Shown: positions 9,519-19,096, counted from the first letter of the stretch. The stretch is 64,000 bases of DNA from G963422445 sp963422445 (GCA_963422445.2 OY729512.2:4836001-4900000); one strand, 5' to 3'. Translations and numbers: made by a program. Notes: generated by a model not told the origin, from the sequence alone.

Positions 9519-10588
9519 CGGTCACCTTTCGTCCGGTTCAGTGGAATCGCAACAAACTGGTCTACGACCTGGTCCTGGTCGCCAGCATCACGGTCTATAT
9601 CCTGCTGTTTCTGCGCTTCGCACCGGGCTGGCTCGATGTCCGTCCAGTTGGCGGCGCTGAACTGCGGATGCGGGCCTTCGGGTCGTGCGCCTACATCATG
9701 CTGCATATCGTCCTGATCATCGGCCCTCTGGCACGTCTTGACCGGCGCTTTCTGCCACTGCTTTACAATCGTCGGCATTTTGGTGTCGCCATGTTCTTCA
9801 TAGCCGTGGCCCACGCCTGGTATGTCATCAGCTGGTATCAGGCGTTCAGTCCGATCGACAAATATGTCGCCGTCCTGGTCGGAAACACCGCTTTCACCTC
9901 CTTTTCCGGTTTCCCTTTCGAATATCTCGGACTCGCCGCACTGATGATTCTTTTTGTCATGGCTGCAACCAGTCATGACTTCTGGCTCGACTTCATCGGC
10001 GCACCGGTCTGGAAAGCCATTCATATGGCAGTCTATGTCGCATTCGGATTGCTAGCGATGCATGTCGTGCTCGGTGTACTCCAAAGCGACCACAGCCTGA
10101 TCTATCCCCTCCTCGTCGGCGCCGGCCTGCTGCTTGTCATTGCCTTGCATCTCGCCGCCGCGGTGAAGGAATATCGGGCCGATACCGCCCGGCCGTCAGG
10201 CCCGGCACGGTCGATACCCGGCGACGAGACCCCGTGGATTGTCGCGGCCCAGATCGCCGATGTGGCAGTCGACCGCGGCATCGCCGTTCTGTTGCCGAAT
10301 GGCGAACGGGCGGCGCTGTTCCGTTCCGGCAACCGGATCTCGGCCATCTCGAATGCCTGCCGCCATCAGAATGGCCCCCTGTCGGAAGGCCGAATCATCG
10401 ATGGCCTCGTCACCTGTCCCTGGCACGGCTATCAGTATTGCCCGGCAAGCGGAAAGGCGCCGGCACCGTTCACCGAAAAAGTCGAAATCTACCGGGTTCG
10501 GCGCGATGGCGATGTGATCCTGCTCGATCCCAGACCCTTGCCACTGGGCACCGCCAGCGAACCGATCGTACTTGAAGGATCGTCGTGA
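9515..10588 (+). CDS. Ferric-reductase-like transmembrane / Rieske [2Fe-2S] fusion protein
   Basis: 357 residues. The N-terminal two thirds contain about six or seven helices with His in membrane context (MLHIVLII, AVAHAWYV, KAIHMAVYV, MHVVLGVL), as in ferric-reductase-like haem b proteins. The C-terminal third is a Rieske domain: Cys282-x-His284 and Cys301-PW-His304 are the two cluster-binding pairs. It likely moves electrons between a soluble or Rieske donor and membrane haem. It is translationally coupled to the genes on both sides (ATGA at 9515; GTGATG at 10585-10590). Such fusions exist in databases, but the partner and substrate are not known to me. Confidence 0.85.
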   Translation: MTVTFRPVQWNRNKLVYDLVLVASITVYILLFLRFAPGWLDVRPVGGAELRMRAFGSCAYIMLHIVLIIGPLARLDRRFLPLLYNRRHFGVAMFFIAVAHAWYVISWYQAFSPIDKYVAVLVGNTAFTSFSGFPFEYLGLAALMILFVMAATSHDFWLDFIGAPVWKAIHMAVYVAFGLLAMHVVLGVLQSDHSLIYPLLVGAGLLLVIALHLAAAVKEYRADTARPSGPARSIPGDETPWIVAAQIADVAVDRGIAVLLPNGERAALFRSGNRISAISNACRHQNGPLSEGRIIDGLVTCPWHGYQYCPASGKAPAPFTEKVEIYRVRRDGDVILLDPRPLPLGTASEPIVLEGSS

Positions 10589-11361
10589 TGGCGAAGGACA
10601 CGAGCCGACCCGCGTTCTTTGTCGGCTACCTGCCGATACCCCGCCCGCTCATCGCCTTTCTTGCAATCAGCACGGTCATCATTGTCGGCCTTGCAATCGG
10701 CGCCGGGCTGGCAATTGCCCTGACTCAACCGGATCCGGGATCCGGCCGGATGGCCTTTGGCATGGGGCGCCAGCTCCTGACCGGCTTTATCGACTTGCAA
10801 CCCTATCCGGTGTTGAGGGTGGCACCACAAAAAGATGGTGAAACGGCGCGCAGCATTGTCCTCTCCGGCCGCGGCAAACGCGGCATCCTGGGCAGGGCCA
10901 GCAGATTCATCGGCCAGCCGGTCGACATTCGTGGCATCTTCATCATCCGGGACAAGACCATGATGCTCCAGGTCGGAGGCGGCAGGTCGATCCGCAAGGC
11001 CACGAAACCGCGGATGCTCGATGGATTTGAGCCAGCCATGGAACTTTCGCTCGGACGGCAGCGGCTCCGCGGCGAGATTATCGACTCTAAATGCTATCTC
11101 GGCGCCATGCGCCCGGGCCAGGGCAAGGTGCACAAAGCCTGCGCCGGACTCTGCCTGATGGGGGGCATTCCGCCGATGTTTGCGGTCTATCGTGACAACG
11201 CGCCGGCAGACCTGCTCTTGCTCGCTGGCCCTGACGGCGGACCGATTCCCGAGACATTCCTGGATCAGGTCTCGCACTATGTCTCTCTCGAGGGCGAGGT
11301 CCGGCGACGCGACAACCTTCTGATATTCCGGGTTGACCCTGCCAGCCTGCAGGAGCCTTGA
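10588..11361 (+). CDS. Membrane-anchored protein with conserved Cys motif, unknown function
   Basis: 257 residues. One TM helix at about residues 19-42 anchors a large, probably periplasmic domain. Near the C-terminal half is a striking Cys/Gly/His stretch: SKCYLGAM, a PGQGKVHKACAG segment, then LCLMGGIPPMF. It therefore has three Cys and one His in about 30 residues, a plausible metal or redox site. GTG at 10585 is an alternative start. Its start overlaps the stop of the Rieske fusion gene, which places it in the same complex or pathway. No named family is claimed. Confidence 0.7.
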   Translation: MAKDTSRPAFFVGYLPIPRPLIAFLAISTVIIVGLAIGAGLAIALTQPDPGSGRMAFGMGRQLLTGFIDLQPYPVLRVAPQKDGETARSIVLSGRGKRGILGRASRFIGQPVDIRGIFIIRDKTMMLQVGGGRSIRKATKPRMLDGFEPAMELSLGRQRLRGEIIDSKCYLGAMRPGQGKVHKACAGLCLMGGIPPMFAVYRDNAPADLLLLAGPDGGPIPETFLDQVSHYVSLEGEVRRRDNLLIFRVDPASLQEP

Positions 11362-11362
11362 G

Positions 11363-11581
11363 GTGTCAAATATGGTCCGCCGCATCATCGGTCTCTGTTA
11401 TGCCGGCGGTATTGGCGCCGGACTCTGGTTCTTGTGGCCGCCAGCAGCGGACCTTCTTCGCGGCACCTGGCTCCATGACCTCCGGATCCCCGCAGTGATC
11501 ATCTATACGTTGTTTGGACTCTGGATCGCCGAGCGAATTTGGGCCATCATCCAGCATCATTTCAACAATCGGACTCGCTGA
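11363..11581 (+). CDS. Small two-TM membrane protein, 72 aa
   Basis: GTG at 11363 has AGGAG seven bases upstream and lies 1 base after the previous stop; ATG at 11372 is an alternative. Two hydrophobic helices (IGLCYAGGIGAGLWFLW and IPAVIIYTLFGLWIAERIW) with a basic C-terminus. It resembles the 78-residue protein at 9142 in size and layout. Last gene of the coupled membrane cluster. Function unknown. Confidence 0.7.
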   Translation: MSNMVRRIIGLCYAGGIGAGLWFLWPPAADLLRGTWLHDLRIPAVIIYTLFGLWIAERIWAIIQHHFNNRTR

Positions 11582-11611
11582 CCTGTCGCGTAGTCACAGC
11601 AGGAGAACCAG

Positions 11612-12643
11612 ATGCCCGTTACCAGCACCCAAGTGCGCCTTGCCGCCCGGCCGGTCGGCGATCCGAAACCCGGTAATTTCGAGATCGCGACCGTCGAGTT
11701 GCCGGAACCCGGCGACGGTGAAATGCTGTGCCGGATCATTTACCAGTCGCTTGATCCCTATATGCGCGGCCGAATGGACGACTCCAAATCCTATGCCACA
11801 CCGGTCGCGATCGGGGAGGTCATGGGCGCCGGCACGGTCGCCGAAGTCGTCGTGTCGCGCAATGCCCGTTTCAGCCCCGGCGACATCGTGAACGCCATGT
11901 TCGGCTGGCAAACCCATGTGATCTCCGACGGTGCCGGGGTCCGCAAGGTCAACCCGTCGCTCGCACCGATCTCGACCGCGGTCGGCATTCTTGGTATGCC
12001 CGGCATGACGGCGTATGTCGGGCTTCTCGATATCGGCGAGCCCAAGGAAGGTGAAACTCTGGTCGTAGCGGCGGCCTCCGGCGCAGTCGGCTCGATTGTC
12101 GGACAGATCGGCCGCATCAGGGGCTGCCGGGTCATCGGTATCGCCGGCTCGAACGAAAAATGCGCCCATGTAACCGACGAACTCGGGTTCGATGCCTGCC
12201 TCAACCATCGCAGCGAAACTCTTGCCGCGGACCTCGAAGCGCTCTGCCCAAAGGGCATCGACGTCTATTTCGAAAATGTTGGCGGCGCGGTGTTCGACGC
12301 GGTCTTTCCTCTACTCAACCCATTCGCACGGATCCCGGTTTGCGGCCTGATCTCGCGCTACAGTCATGTCGGCGGTTTTCCCGGGCCCGATCATCTGCCA
12401 ACCCTGATGCGCTCCATCCTCACCAACCGGCTGAAGATTCAGGGATTCATCATCACTGATCGATGGAACCGTTTCCCCGATTTCGAAAAAGACGTCAGCG
12501 GATGGATTGCGAGCGGCGCGCTGCGGTACCGGGAGGATTTCGTCGACGGACTGGAAAACGCCCCGGAGGCATTCATGGGATTGTTGAAAGGCCGGAATTT
12601 CGGCAAGCTTGTTGTGCGTGTATCTGAAGATCCAACCCAATGA
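11612..12643 (+). CDS. NADP-dependent MDR-family oxidoreductase (CurA/alkenal-reductase type)
   Basis: 343 residues of the zinc-free medium-chain reductase type. It shows the family start DPYMRGRM, the dinucleotide site AASGAVGSIVGQI in the middle and the C-terminal FITDRWNRFPDF region of prostaglandin/alkenal reductases. AGGAG lies six bases before the ATG. The stop overlaps the MaoC start as ATGA, so both act together, plausibly reducing and hydrating an enoyl or enone substrate. It is 30 bp after the membrane cluster and may share its transcript. Confidence 0.88.
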   Translation: MPVTSTQVRLAARPVGDPKPGNFEIATVELPEPGDGEMLCRIIYQSLDPYMRGRMDDSKSYATPVAIGEVMGAGTVAEVVVSRNARFSPGDIVNAMFGWQTHVISDGAGVRKVNPSLAPISTAVGILGMPGMTAYVGLLDIGEPKEGETLVVAAASGAVGSIVGQIGRIRGCRVIGIAGSNEKCAHVTDELGFDACLNHRSETLAADLEALCPKGIDVYFENVGGAVFDAVFPLLNPFARIPVCGLISRYSHVGGFPGPDHLPTLMRSILTNRLKIQGFIITDRWNRFPDFEKDVSGWIASGALRYREDFVDGLENAPEAFMGLLKGRNFGKLVVRVSEDPTQ

Positions 12644-13116
12644 CCGAACGAACAGAACCACGGCAATTCGATAGCTTCGAGACGCTTCAGGCCGAAATCG
12701 GCCAAGAAATCGGCGTCAGCGGGTGGCATGAAGTAAGCCAGGCCCAGATCAACACCTTTGCTGAAGCAACCGGTGATCATCAATGGATCCATGTCGATGT
12801 CGAGCGCTCAAAACGGGAATCGCCATATGGCGCACCGATCGCGCATGGTCACCTCACTCTGTCGCTGGTCCCACGCCTGATCGCCGATACGCTGGAATAT
12901 TTGCCACGTAGCGCCGGCATCAATTACGGCCTCGACAAGGTCCGATTCATGGCGCCGGTCAAGGCCGGCAAGCGGGTTCGCGGCCGGGTCAGCCTGCGCA
13001 GCGCCGAACGCACCAATGAGACGACCGTCAAGGTCATGTACCAGACGACGGTCGAAATCGAGGATGAGGACAAGCCGGCCTGCGTCGCCGAATCAATCGC
13101 GCTCTATCTCGATTGA
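12640..13116 (+). CDS. MaoC-family dehydratase (R-specific enoyl-CoA hydratase-like)
   Basis: 158-residue hot-dog protein. The hydratase motif ATGDHQWIHVD followed by GAPIAHGHLTLSL carries the catalytic Asp and His of (R)-specific enoyl-CoA hydratases. Single hot-dog domain length fits bacterial MaoC/PhaJ-like enzymes. Coupled by ATGA to the MDR reductase upstream. Its 3' end overlaps the convergent surE by 13 bp. Confidence 0.88.
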   Translation: MTERTEPRQFDSFETLQAEIGQEIGVSGWHEVSQAQINTFAEATGDHQWIHVDVERSKRESPYGAPIAHGHLTLSLVPRLIADTLEYLPRSAGINYGLDKVRFMAPVKAGKRVRGRVSLRSAERTNETTVKVMYQTTVEIEDEDKPACVAESIALYLD

Positions 13117-13913
13117 CGCCTCGTATTAGCGGCACTTTCGGCAAGGGCGGCGATCCCTGCCGCGTCGGTAATATCTTGCCCAAGCGGCGTCACGGAAATT
13201 GCATCGCGGCGTAATGCCGCGATGTCTTCGTCGGGTTCCGGTTTGTCATTCACTTTCTGCATATAGATCCAGTAGTAGTCAAATCCGCGCAGATCGACCC
13301 GGCCTTCGACCGTCGGAACGAGAACCGCGGAATGACCTTGCCGCGTCACCTCGAAACCAGTGATACGGTCAGGCTCGGCGGCCGGAACGTTGACGTTCGG
13401 CACAAACTCCCAGGGCCAGCAGGCGCTGTCCAGTAATCGGGTGACAATCCAGGGAAGCCAGACCCGGGACGCCTGCCAGGGAATGTCGTCCCGCAGTCCT
13501 TTCCAAGCCTGGCTGAGCGCAATTGCGGGTATTCCAAGACTTTTGGCGGTCATTGCAGCGCCGACAGTGCCACTAAAACCAACGTCACCACCAATATTCA
13601 CACCAGCATTGACCCCGGCGATCACGAGATCAGGGCGGATCCCGGTCAGAACGGCACCAAGACCGACAAACACGCAGTCGGCCGGTGACCCGTCGAGCGA
13701 GAACCGGCGTTCACCGTGTGTCTGGAGGCGCAATGGTCGGTGCAGATTGATCTGACGCGAACCCCCACTGTAATCGGTCAACGGTGCGACGGTCCAGACC
13801 TCGCGGGCGATACCCGATGCAATGTCCTCCGCAATCACAAGACCCGGTGCATCAATGCCGTCGTCATTGGTCACGAGCACCCGGTTCAATCGGGGGCTTG
13901 TCTCATTGTTCAT
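13104..13913 (-). CDS. surE: 5'-nucleotidase SurE
   Basis: Metal-dependent phosphatase acting on nucleoside monophosphates. The NDDG metal motif is at residues 16-19, followed by SGGSRQI, GSPADCVFVG, the VIAGVNAGVNIGGD loop and FSGTVGAAM, all SurE signatures. 269 residues fits the family. Convergent with and overlapping the MaoC gene. Usual surE neighbours (pcm, nlpD) are not seen, so this may be a stand-alone paralogue. Confidence 0.9.
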   Translation of the reverse strand: MNNETSPRLNRVLVTNDDGIDAPGLVIAEDIASGIAREVWTVAPLTDYSGGSRQINLHRPLRLQTHGERRFSLDGSPADCVFVGLGAVLTGIRPDLVIAGVNAGVNIGGDVGFSGTVGAAMTAKSLGIPAIALSQAWKGLRDDIPWQASRVWLPWIVTRLLDSACWPWEFVPNVNVPAAEPDRITGFEVTRQGHSAVLVPTVEGRVDLRGFDYYWIYMQKVNDKPEPDEDIAALRRDAISVTPLGQDITDAAGIAALAESAANTRRQSR

Positions 13914-14189
13914 CCGTCTATCCCCTTCCCGGGCCAGGTTGATTGATTCGCCGGCCGGACTGTAACCACAATGCTTCCAGAAAGCATCGGCCGGCTGTCT
14001 GTCAAAGAATACAACCGATGGATGCTGTCCGCTGTCGAACTCCGTGATTGAGGATACGATGGAAAATCTACCGACACTCGGTGACAGTTTGATGTTAATC
14101 TTGTGTCTGATTTGCTAAGGTGACACGGAACGTTGCCCGGACTGTCGTCGGCAAACGCCGCGACGAACGGAGAGGGAGATATTGGTTCA

Positions 14190-15251
14190 ATGAATATGCT
14201 CGCAAAATCCACACTGCGTGGCTTGTCCACACTTGCAGCCTGCTGCGTCTTCTCAGCATCGGCCTTTGGTCAGGTCAACCTCTCGGCGGAAGCGTCGAGC
14301 CCGGGCAATTCACCACATCTTTCAATCATTCACATGGCGGAAATCGCCAGTGAGGCTGGTATTGCCAACCTTCAGGTCCAGGAAGGGCAAACCCTGACAA
14401 ACTCGGTGAAGAATGTTGCGGAAGGCAAGACCGACATCGCACCGATGCCGATCATACTGGGCTTCCTGATGAGCAAGGGCCGCGGTCCTTATTCCAAACT
14501 GGGTGATGCCGGTGCCGCGCTGGCCGCGAATCTGCGAGCACTCTATCCGTACAATGCCGGCGCCTTTGGTCTGTTCGCACATGAGAGTGAAAACATCCGC
14601 TCCTGGAACGATCTCGCCGGTAAAAGGGTATTCAACGGTCCGCCACGCGGGGCTGCCCTGGTCAACGCGCGCCAGGCTATCCAGCTCGCCGCCGGATTGA
14701 AGGACGGCAAGGGTTATGATGGCGTTCAGGCCAATTGGGGCCAGCTTGCAACAACTCTTGTTGACGGCTCGGTCGATGCCTTCGTCTTGCCTCTCACGTT
14801 TCCGTCACAACGTGTGACAATCGCTCTTGCGGCAGGCAAGGTGAACATTGTCTCGACGCCGAAGGCGGTGTTTGAAAGCGATGCCTTCCAGCGCATCCTC
14901 AGGGCACCTGGCAATGTGCCGATCGTGGTCAGGCAAGCCGACATGGGCTACGGGCCGGATCAAGGTGTGACCCTTGTCTCCGAAGACGGGGTCTTCCGGG
15001 GCATGGGAACCGCTTTTGCCGATGTGGTTCACAAGGATATGGATGTGGACCTCGTCAAAGCACTGACCGCAGCCTACATCGCCAATATTGACCGGCTGAT
15101 CGCCCGTGCGCCCTATGTGAAGAATATCGGCGTTGCGGTTCTCGATCCGGGCAAGTCGGGATTTTGCGGCGCCAATCCGGTGAAGTACCATCCGGGCGCA
15201 GTCCTGGCATGGCAGGATGCTGGATATATCGTTCCCGACTGCGTCAGGTAG
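14190..15251 (+). CDS. TAXI-family TRAP transporter solute-binding protein
   Basis: 353 residues. A Sec signal peptide is visible (LRGLSTLAACCVFSASAFG) with likely cleavage before QVNLS. The mature part has the TAXI layout, with early SIIHMAEIASEAG and later DLAGKRVFNGPPRGAAL and VDAFVLPLTFPS. ATG at 14190 follows a GAGAGGGAG site; an upstream in-frame ATG at 14133 would bury the signal peptide. It binds an organic acid in the periplasm for the permease encoded next. The ligand is unknown. Confidence 0.9.
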   Translation: MNMLAKSTLRGLSTLAACCVFSASAFGQVNLSAEASSPGNSPHLSIIHMAEIASEAGIANLQVQEGQTLTNSVKNVAEGKTDIAPMPIILGFLMSKGRGPYSKLGDAGAALAANLRALYPYNAGAFGLFAHESENIRSWNDLAGKRVFNGPPRGAALVNARQAIQLAAGLKDGKGYDGVQANWGQLATTLVDGSVDAFVLPLTFPSQRVTIALAAGKVNIVSTPKAVFESDAFQRILRAPGNVPIVVRQADMGYGPDQGVTLVSEDGVFRGMGTAFADVVHKDMDVDLVKALTAAYIANIDRLIARAPYVKNIGVAVLDPGKSGFCGANPVKYHPGAVLAWQDAGYIVPDCVR

Positions 15252-15299
15252 ACACCCGGCTCATGCCGGCACGATCGAACAAGCATCGATCCCGCCAGC

Positions 15300-17642
15300 A
15301 TGAGTGCGCCACAAGAGATGTCCGCATCAGGTGAAACGGCGCCCGACCCGGCGAGCCGGTTGGCCTTGGCGCTTGGTTTCGGCCTTGTCATCATCGGGAT
15401 GACCAACACGCATCCCGCAATTCCAGGGCTTGAGCCGCTGATCCGGACTGTCCTCGGGGCGGACAATCTGGTTATTCGCAAATTCTCCTACGAATACCTA
15501 TTCCCGTTCTGCTTCGTTATCATGATGACGATCGTGGCATTGCGGCACTCTTTTGTCCGCGCGTTCCTCGGGCGGGGCGCGCTGTCCCGGGTCGGGTGCG
15601 TGTTTATGGATGGTGCCCTGGTGGTCATGGCCGTTGCCATTTCGGCGTCCTATCTGATCGAGATCGATTCCGTTTGCCTGATCGACCAGACTACCGGCGA
15701 ACGCGCGGCATTGATCGCCCGGGCCTTGCGGGAAGAGAAGGAATTCGCCGAACTCTACGGTTTGCCGATCCCCGAAAGTGTTGACGACCCCGCCTGCATC
15801 AACACGCTTGGCGTGTGGATCTTTCCGGTGGTCGGCGGTGCGATCACCATTTTCCTCGCCTACAACGTGAAGGTCTGGGGATTGCCGCTGGTTCTCGTCG
15901 CAATTCTGGTCGCCGTCTATACATTGTTCACGGTTCTGGTCTGGTACATCTGGGGTGTCGAGGACATCAACCGCTACCTCGTCACCAAGCTGGGTGGAGA
16001 ACCGCGACAGTTGATCGATGGCCGCCCGAACATCCAGGATGTTTTGGTGAACAACGCGCAGGGCATGCTCGGCCGGTTCATGGGCATTCTGATGAATACG
16101 GTGTTTCCGTACATTGTTCTCGGAAGCCTGTTCGGCGCTTCGGCTGGCGGCCGCTCACTGATCAAACTCGCGTTCATGGCGACCCGAAGGCTGCGTGGCG
16201 GTCCGGCGCATGCGGCGATTGTAAGTTCGGCGATGTTTGGAACAATCTCCGGCGGCCCCGTGGTCAATGTCCTGTCCACCGGCGTCCTGACGATCCCAAT
16301 GATGCTGCGGCGCGGCTTTGCCCGGCCTTTTGCCGGTGGCGTAGAGGCCGCAGCGTCGTCAGGTGGACAGATCATGCCCCCGGTCATGGGGGTTGCCGCT
16401 TTCGTGCTGTCGGCAATGACAGTGGTGCCTTATCGCGAAGTGATCGTTGCAGCAGTCATCCCCGCCATCGCCTTTTTCGGTTGCCTGTTCCTGACCGTCG
16501 TGTTTCAGGCCCGCAAGCAGGCTATTCGGGCAGATGACGGCACCGACGAAGCGACGCGCCTGACGCGGGATGACGTCGTTCATCTCATGATGATCTTCGC
16601 CCCGATCCTGCTGGTCCTCGTTCTTCTGATAACACCGAAAGAGGCGGTGGGATGCGGTCCGTTCGGACAGCTGTTAGGCGTTGCGGAATTTGCCGCCGAC
16701 GGCAGTTGCCGTGCCACCGATCTGCCCTGGTTGTTCCAGCTGGTCCAGAACTCTGCCGGTGACGCAGGCTCAGCCGGCTGGTGGGCAGCGGCCCTGCTGA
16801 TGGTCCTGTTTTTCCTTGACCGGGAAATCCGCGCTGCGCCAAGCCGTTTGGTCCGCGCCCTCGCCGATGCCGGCATGTTGGTCAGCACGCTCTATCTGAT
16901 GTTTCTGGCGGTGTCCGTCATTGACTTCTGCATCAATTTCACCGGCCTGTCGAATTATGTCGCGCGCGATGTAATCTACGCGCTGAACAGCTTCGGGCAT
17001 GCTATCGACGAAAGTGGGGTATATCTGTTCGCCGCACTGTTCATGACGATGGTGCTGGCGATTCTGCTCGGCATGGGGATGCCGACAGTTCCGGCCTATA
17101 TCAATGTCGCATTACTCATGGGACCCCTTCTGGTCGGACTGGGCATCGCGACCTTCACCGCGCATATGTTCATCTTCTATTTTGCCGTCGCCTCCGCCAT
17201 TACACCACCGGTGGCTGTCGCTGCCTTCGCTGCCGCATCCATTTCCCGTTCGGATCCTATCGTCACGGCTGCTGCCGCCGTACGGGCCGGGATTGTGATG
17301 TTTGCCATTCCCTTCGTCTTTGCCTTCTATCCGGAACTCCTGTTGATCAAGGCGGCGCGGCTCGATCCGTCAGGCGGCGGGACCAATTTCCTGGCCGGGT
17401 ATAACGCGCAGACCCACTGGGACGTCATTGCCTGGCTTTGCGCGCGGCTGGTTCTCGCGCTCTATCTGCTTGCCAGCGCGCTGGCCCGCTTCGACCTCGC
17501 CCCGCTCTCGCTTACCGAAACGGTCGTACGAATAGGCCTCGCCGTGGCCGTGATTGCAGTCGCTCCGGAGATTTACTGGCCGGCCATCGGACTTACCGCC
17601 GGGTTGCTGGTTTGGCACCTCCTCAAAATCAGGCCCGGATAG
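15300..17642 (+). CDS. TRAP transporter fused permease (TAXI system)
   Basis: 780 residues with many hydrophobic segments: a fused small (4-TM) plus large (about 12-TM) permease, as usual for TAXI-type TRAP systems. Family stretches include FGTISGGPVVNVLSTG, GGQIMPPVMGVAAF and LGMGMPTVPAYINVALL. It drives ion-coupled uptake of the ligand captured by the 14190 protein. The two genes are 48 bp apart and form an operon. No strong ribosome site precedes the ATG. Confidence 0.92.
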   Translation: MSAPQEMSASGETAPDPASRLALALGFGLVIIGMTNTHPAIPGLEPLIRTVLGADNLVIRKFSYEYLFPFCFVIMMTIVALRHSFVRAFLGRGALSRVGCVFMDGALVVMAVAISASYLIEIDSVCLIDQTTGERAALIARALREEKEFAELYGLPIPESVDDPACINTLGVWIFPVVGGAITIFLAYNVKVWGLPLVLVAILVAVYTLFTVLVWYIWGVEDINRYLVTKLGGEPRQLIDGRPNIQDVLVNNAQGMLGRFMGILMNTVFPYIVLGSLFGASAGGRSLIKLAFMATRRLRGGPAHAAIVSSAMFGTISGGPVVNVLSTGVLTIPMMLRRGFARPFAGGVEAAASSGGQIMPPVMGVAAFVLSAMTVVPYREVIVAAVIPAIAFFGCLFLTVVFQARKQAIRADDGTDEATRLTRDDVVHLMMIFAPILLVLVLLITPKEAVGCGPFGQLLGVAEFAADGSCRATDLPWLFQLVQNSAGDAGSAGWWAAALLMVLFFLDREIRAAPSRLVRALADAGMLVSTLYLMFLAVSVIDFCINFTGLSNYVARDVIYALNSFGHAIDESGVYLFAALFMTMVLAILLGMGMPTVPAYINVALLMGPLLVGLGIATFTAHMFIFYFAVASAITPPVAVAAFAAASISRSDPIVTAAAAVRAGIVMFAIPFVFAFYPELLLIKAARLDPSGGGTNFLAGYNAQTHWDVIAWLCARLVLALYLLASALARFDLAPLSLTETVVRIGLAVAVIAVAPEIYWPAIGLTAGLLVWHLLKIRPG

Positions 17643-17750
17643 CGTCGGAACAGATCCGCGCGGCGGGCTCCATGGCGACCTTCAGGCAAGCCGTCTCTAC
17701 ACCGGACAAGTCAACCGAACTAAAGTTCCTCGACTGTTGTGGAATGTAAG

Positions 17751-17785
17751 CCCGGTTCGGAATCCGAAACGCAACAGGGGTCGTG
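17751..17785 (-). repeat. 35-bp dispersed repeat, copy 2
   Basis: Reverse complement of 7226-7260 with two mismatches. It lies 6 bp left of the IS5-type element at 17792. Confidence 0.85.
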
Positions 17786-17791
17786 CTCTTA

Positions 17792-18760
17792 GTGTCTGAC
17801 CTAAAATTGGTTAGTGTTTGAATCATAATGATATCAATTCGTGACAGTGACCTGCATGCGTCCGAGGCGGCGCATGAGAACACGGCTTAGAGCCAGCAGG
17901 AGCCAAGCGAGGGCGCTGGCGATGGATCGCTCGAAGTCTCTGGAGAGGCACCGACAGCGGCGCAGCCATCCGAAGGTACGTTCGACCACCCAGCGCCGGG
18001 AAATAACGACAAACCCCTTGGTATCCTTGGGTTTTCCGATGACCTCCACAGTGATCGGGCCATTCGCTTCCTTGAGCGCGCTTGCCAGCTTGTCGCCGCC
18101 ATAGGCGCCGTCGGCACACACGATCTGCACCGTGTTCTGACTGGCCTGCAACGCCAGCAACAAGGGACGTGCGCCATCCCGGTCCTGGATATGCGCCGGA
18201 TGGACCTGGGCGGCAAGCATGTTGCCGTCGACGTCGACGGCAAGGTGACGCTTGCGGCCTTTGATCGTCTTGCCGGCATCGTCGCCGCATTCCTCGCTGC
18301 CCGCCTCGACCGTCGGCACGCTCCGACTGTCGATGATGGCCGCGCTCGGGTCCGCACTACGCCCCGACCGGAGCCGCTCGAGCGTCGTAAAACGGGCGCA
18401 AACCTGCTCCAGAACCCCCGACCGGGACCACGCGTAGAAATAGGTCTGAACCGTTGTAAACATCGGACAATCCTTCGGTCATGCCCGCCAACTCCACCCT
18501 GTCCAGAGCCTGTAGACGATCGCGTTCACCACGTCGCGCAGATCCACCTGACGGGGACGACCAAGCCGGCGCGACGATGGAAGAAGCGGGTCCAGCAAGA
18601 CCCACGCGGCATCGGTCAGATCGCTTTCGTAACGCTCCGTCTTACGGCTATACTGCTTCCGGGTGGTCTCGTTCCAAGGCATGATGTGCCCCCATGGTGT
18701 GAGTGTTCACCCACCAAGATACACCATGCAAGACCACCCAACCAATTTTAGGTCAGGCTC
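17792..18760. mobile_element. IS5-family element, copy 1 (both ends present, dead transposase)
   Basis: 969 bp. Inverted ends GTGTCTGACCTAAAATTGG and GAGCCTGACCTAAAATTGG, flanked by TTA on the left and TAA on the right (2-3 bp target duplication). Paired with the copy at 19472-20414. Confidence 0.88.
17834..18682 (-). pseudogene. IS5-family transposase with premature TGA at codon 68
   Basis: Same 282-codon frame as the copy at 19492. Codon 68 reads TGA here and TTA (Leu) there, so a single-base change stops translation after WSWRA. Downstream the frame is open and keeps good IS5 motifs: IIDSRSVPT, CADGAYGG and VVERTFGWLRRCR. The element can move only if a transposase is supplied in trans. 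Confidence 0.9.
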
Positions 18761-18923
18761 TAAGGCACGGCTAGCTCACGGGGCTGACCATCGGGTTCAG
18801 CACGGCGACCCCATGCTAAATTTGAGCGCCGGTCGAGCGGTGCTTTGGCAACATACAGCGAAGTCATTTTCACAAATTGGTCCGTAAACGAAATTAAATC
18901 GCTGGAGAAAACGGGCTTTTCTT

Positions 18924-19096
18924 TTGGGAATTATATACCTGACTAGACAATGGCAGATCTGCACGCGAATTGGTCGCAATGGGCCTGACCCCATGCCGGT
19001 GGCCGGGAAAACGCGCCGTAACCACCATTTTGCAAGCAGAAAATACGTTGTGGTGAACGGTGAGACCTCTCGTCAAGGTAGGTATATAATTCCCAA
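18924..19096. repeat. 173-bp segment with 17-bp terminal inverted repeats
   Basis: TTGGGAATTATATACCT at 18924-18940 is repeated as its exact reverse complement at 19080-19096. No open frame of note lies inside. It could be a miniature element or a regulatory stem; no second copy is seen in the window. Confidence 0.7.
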
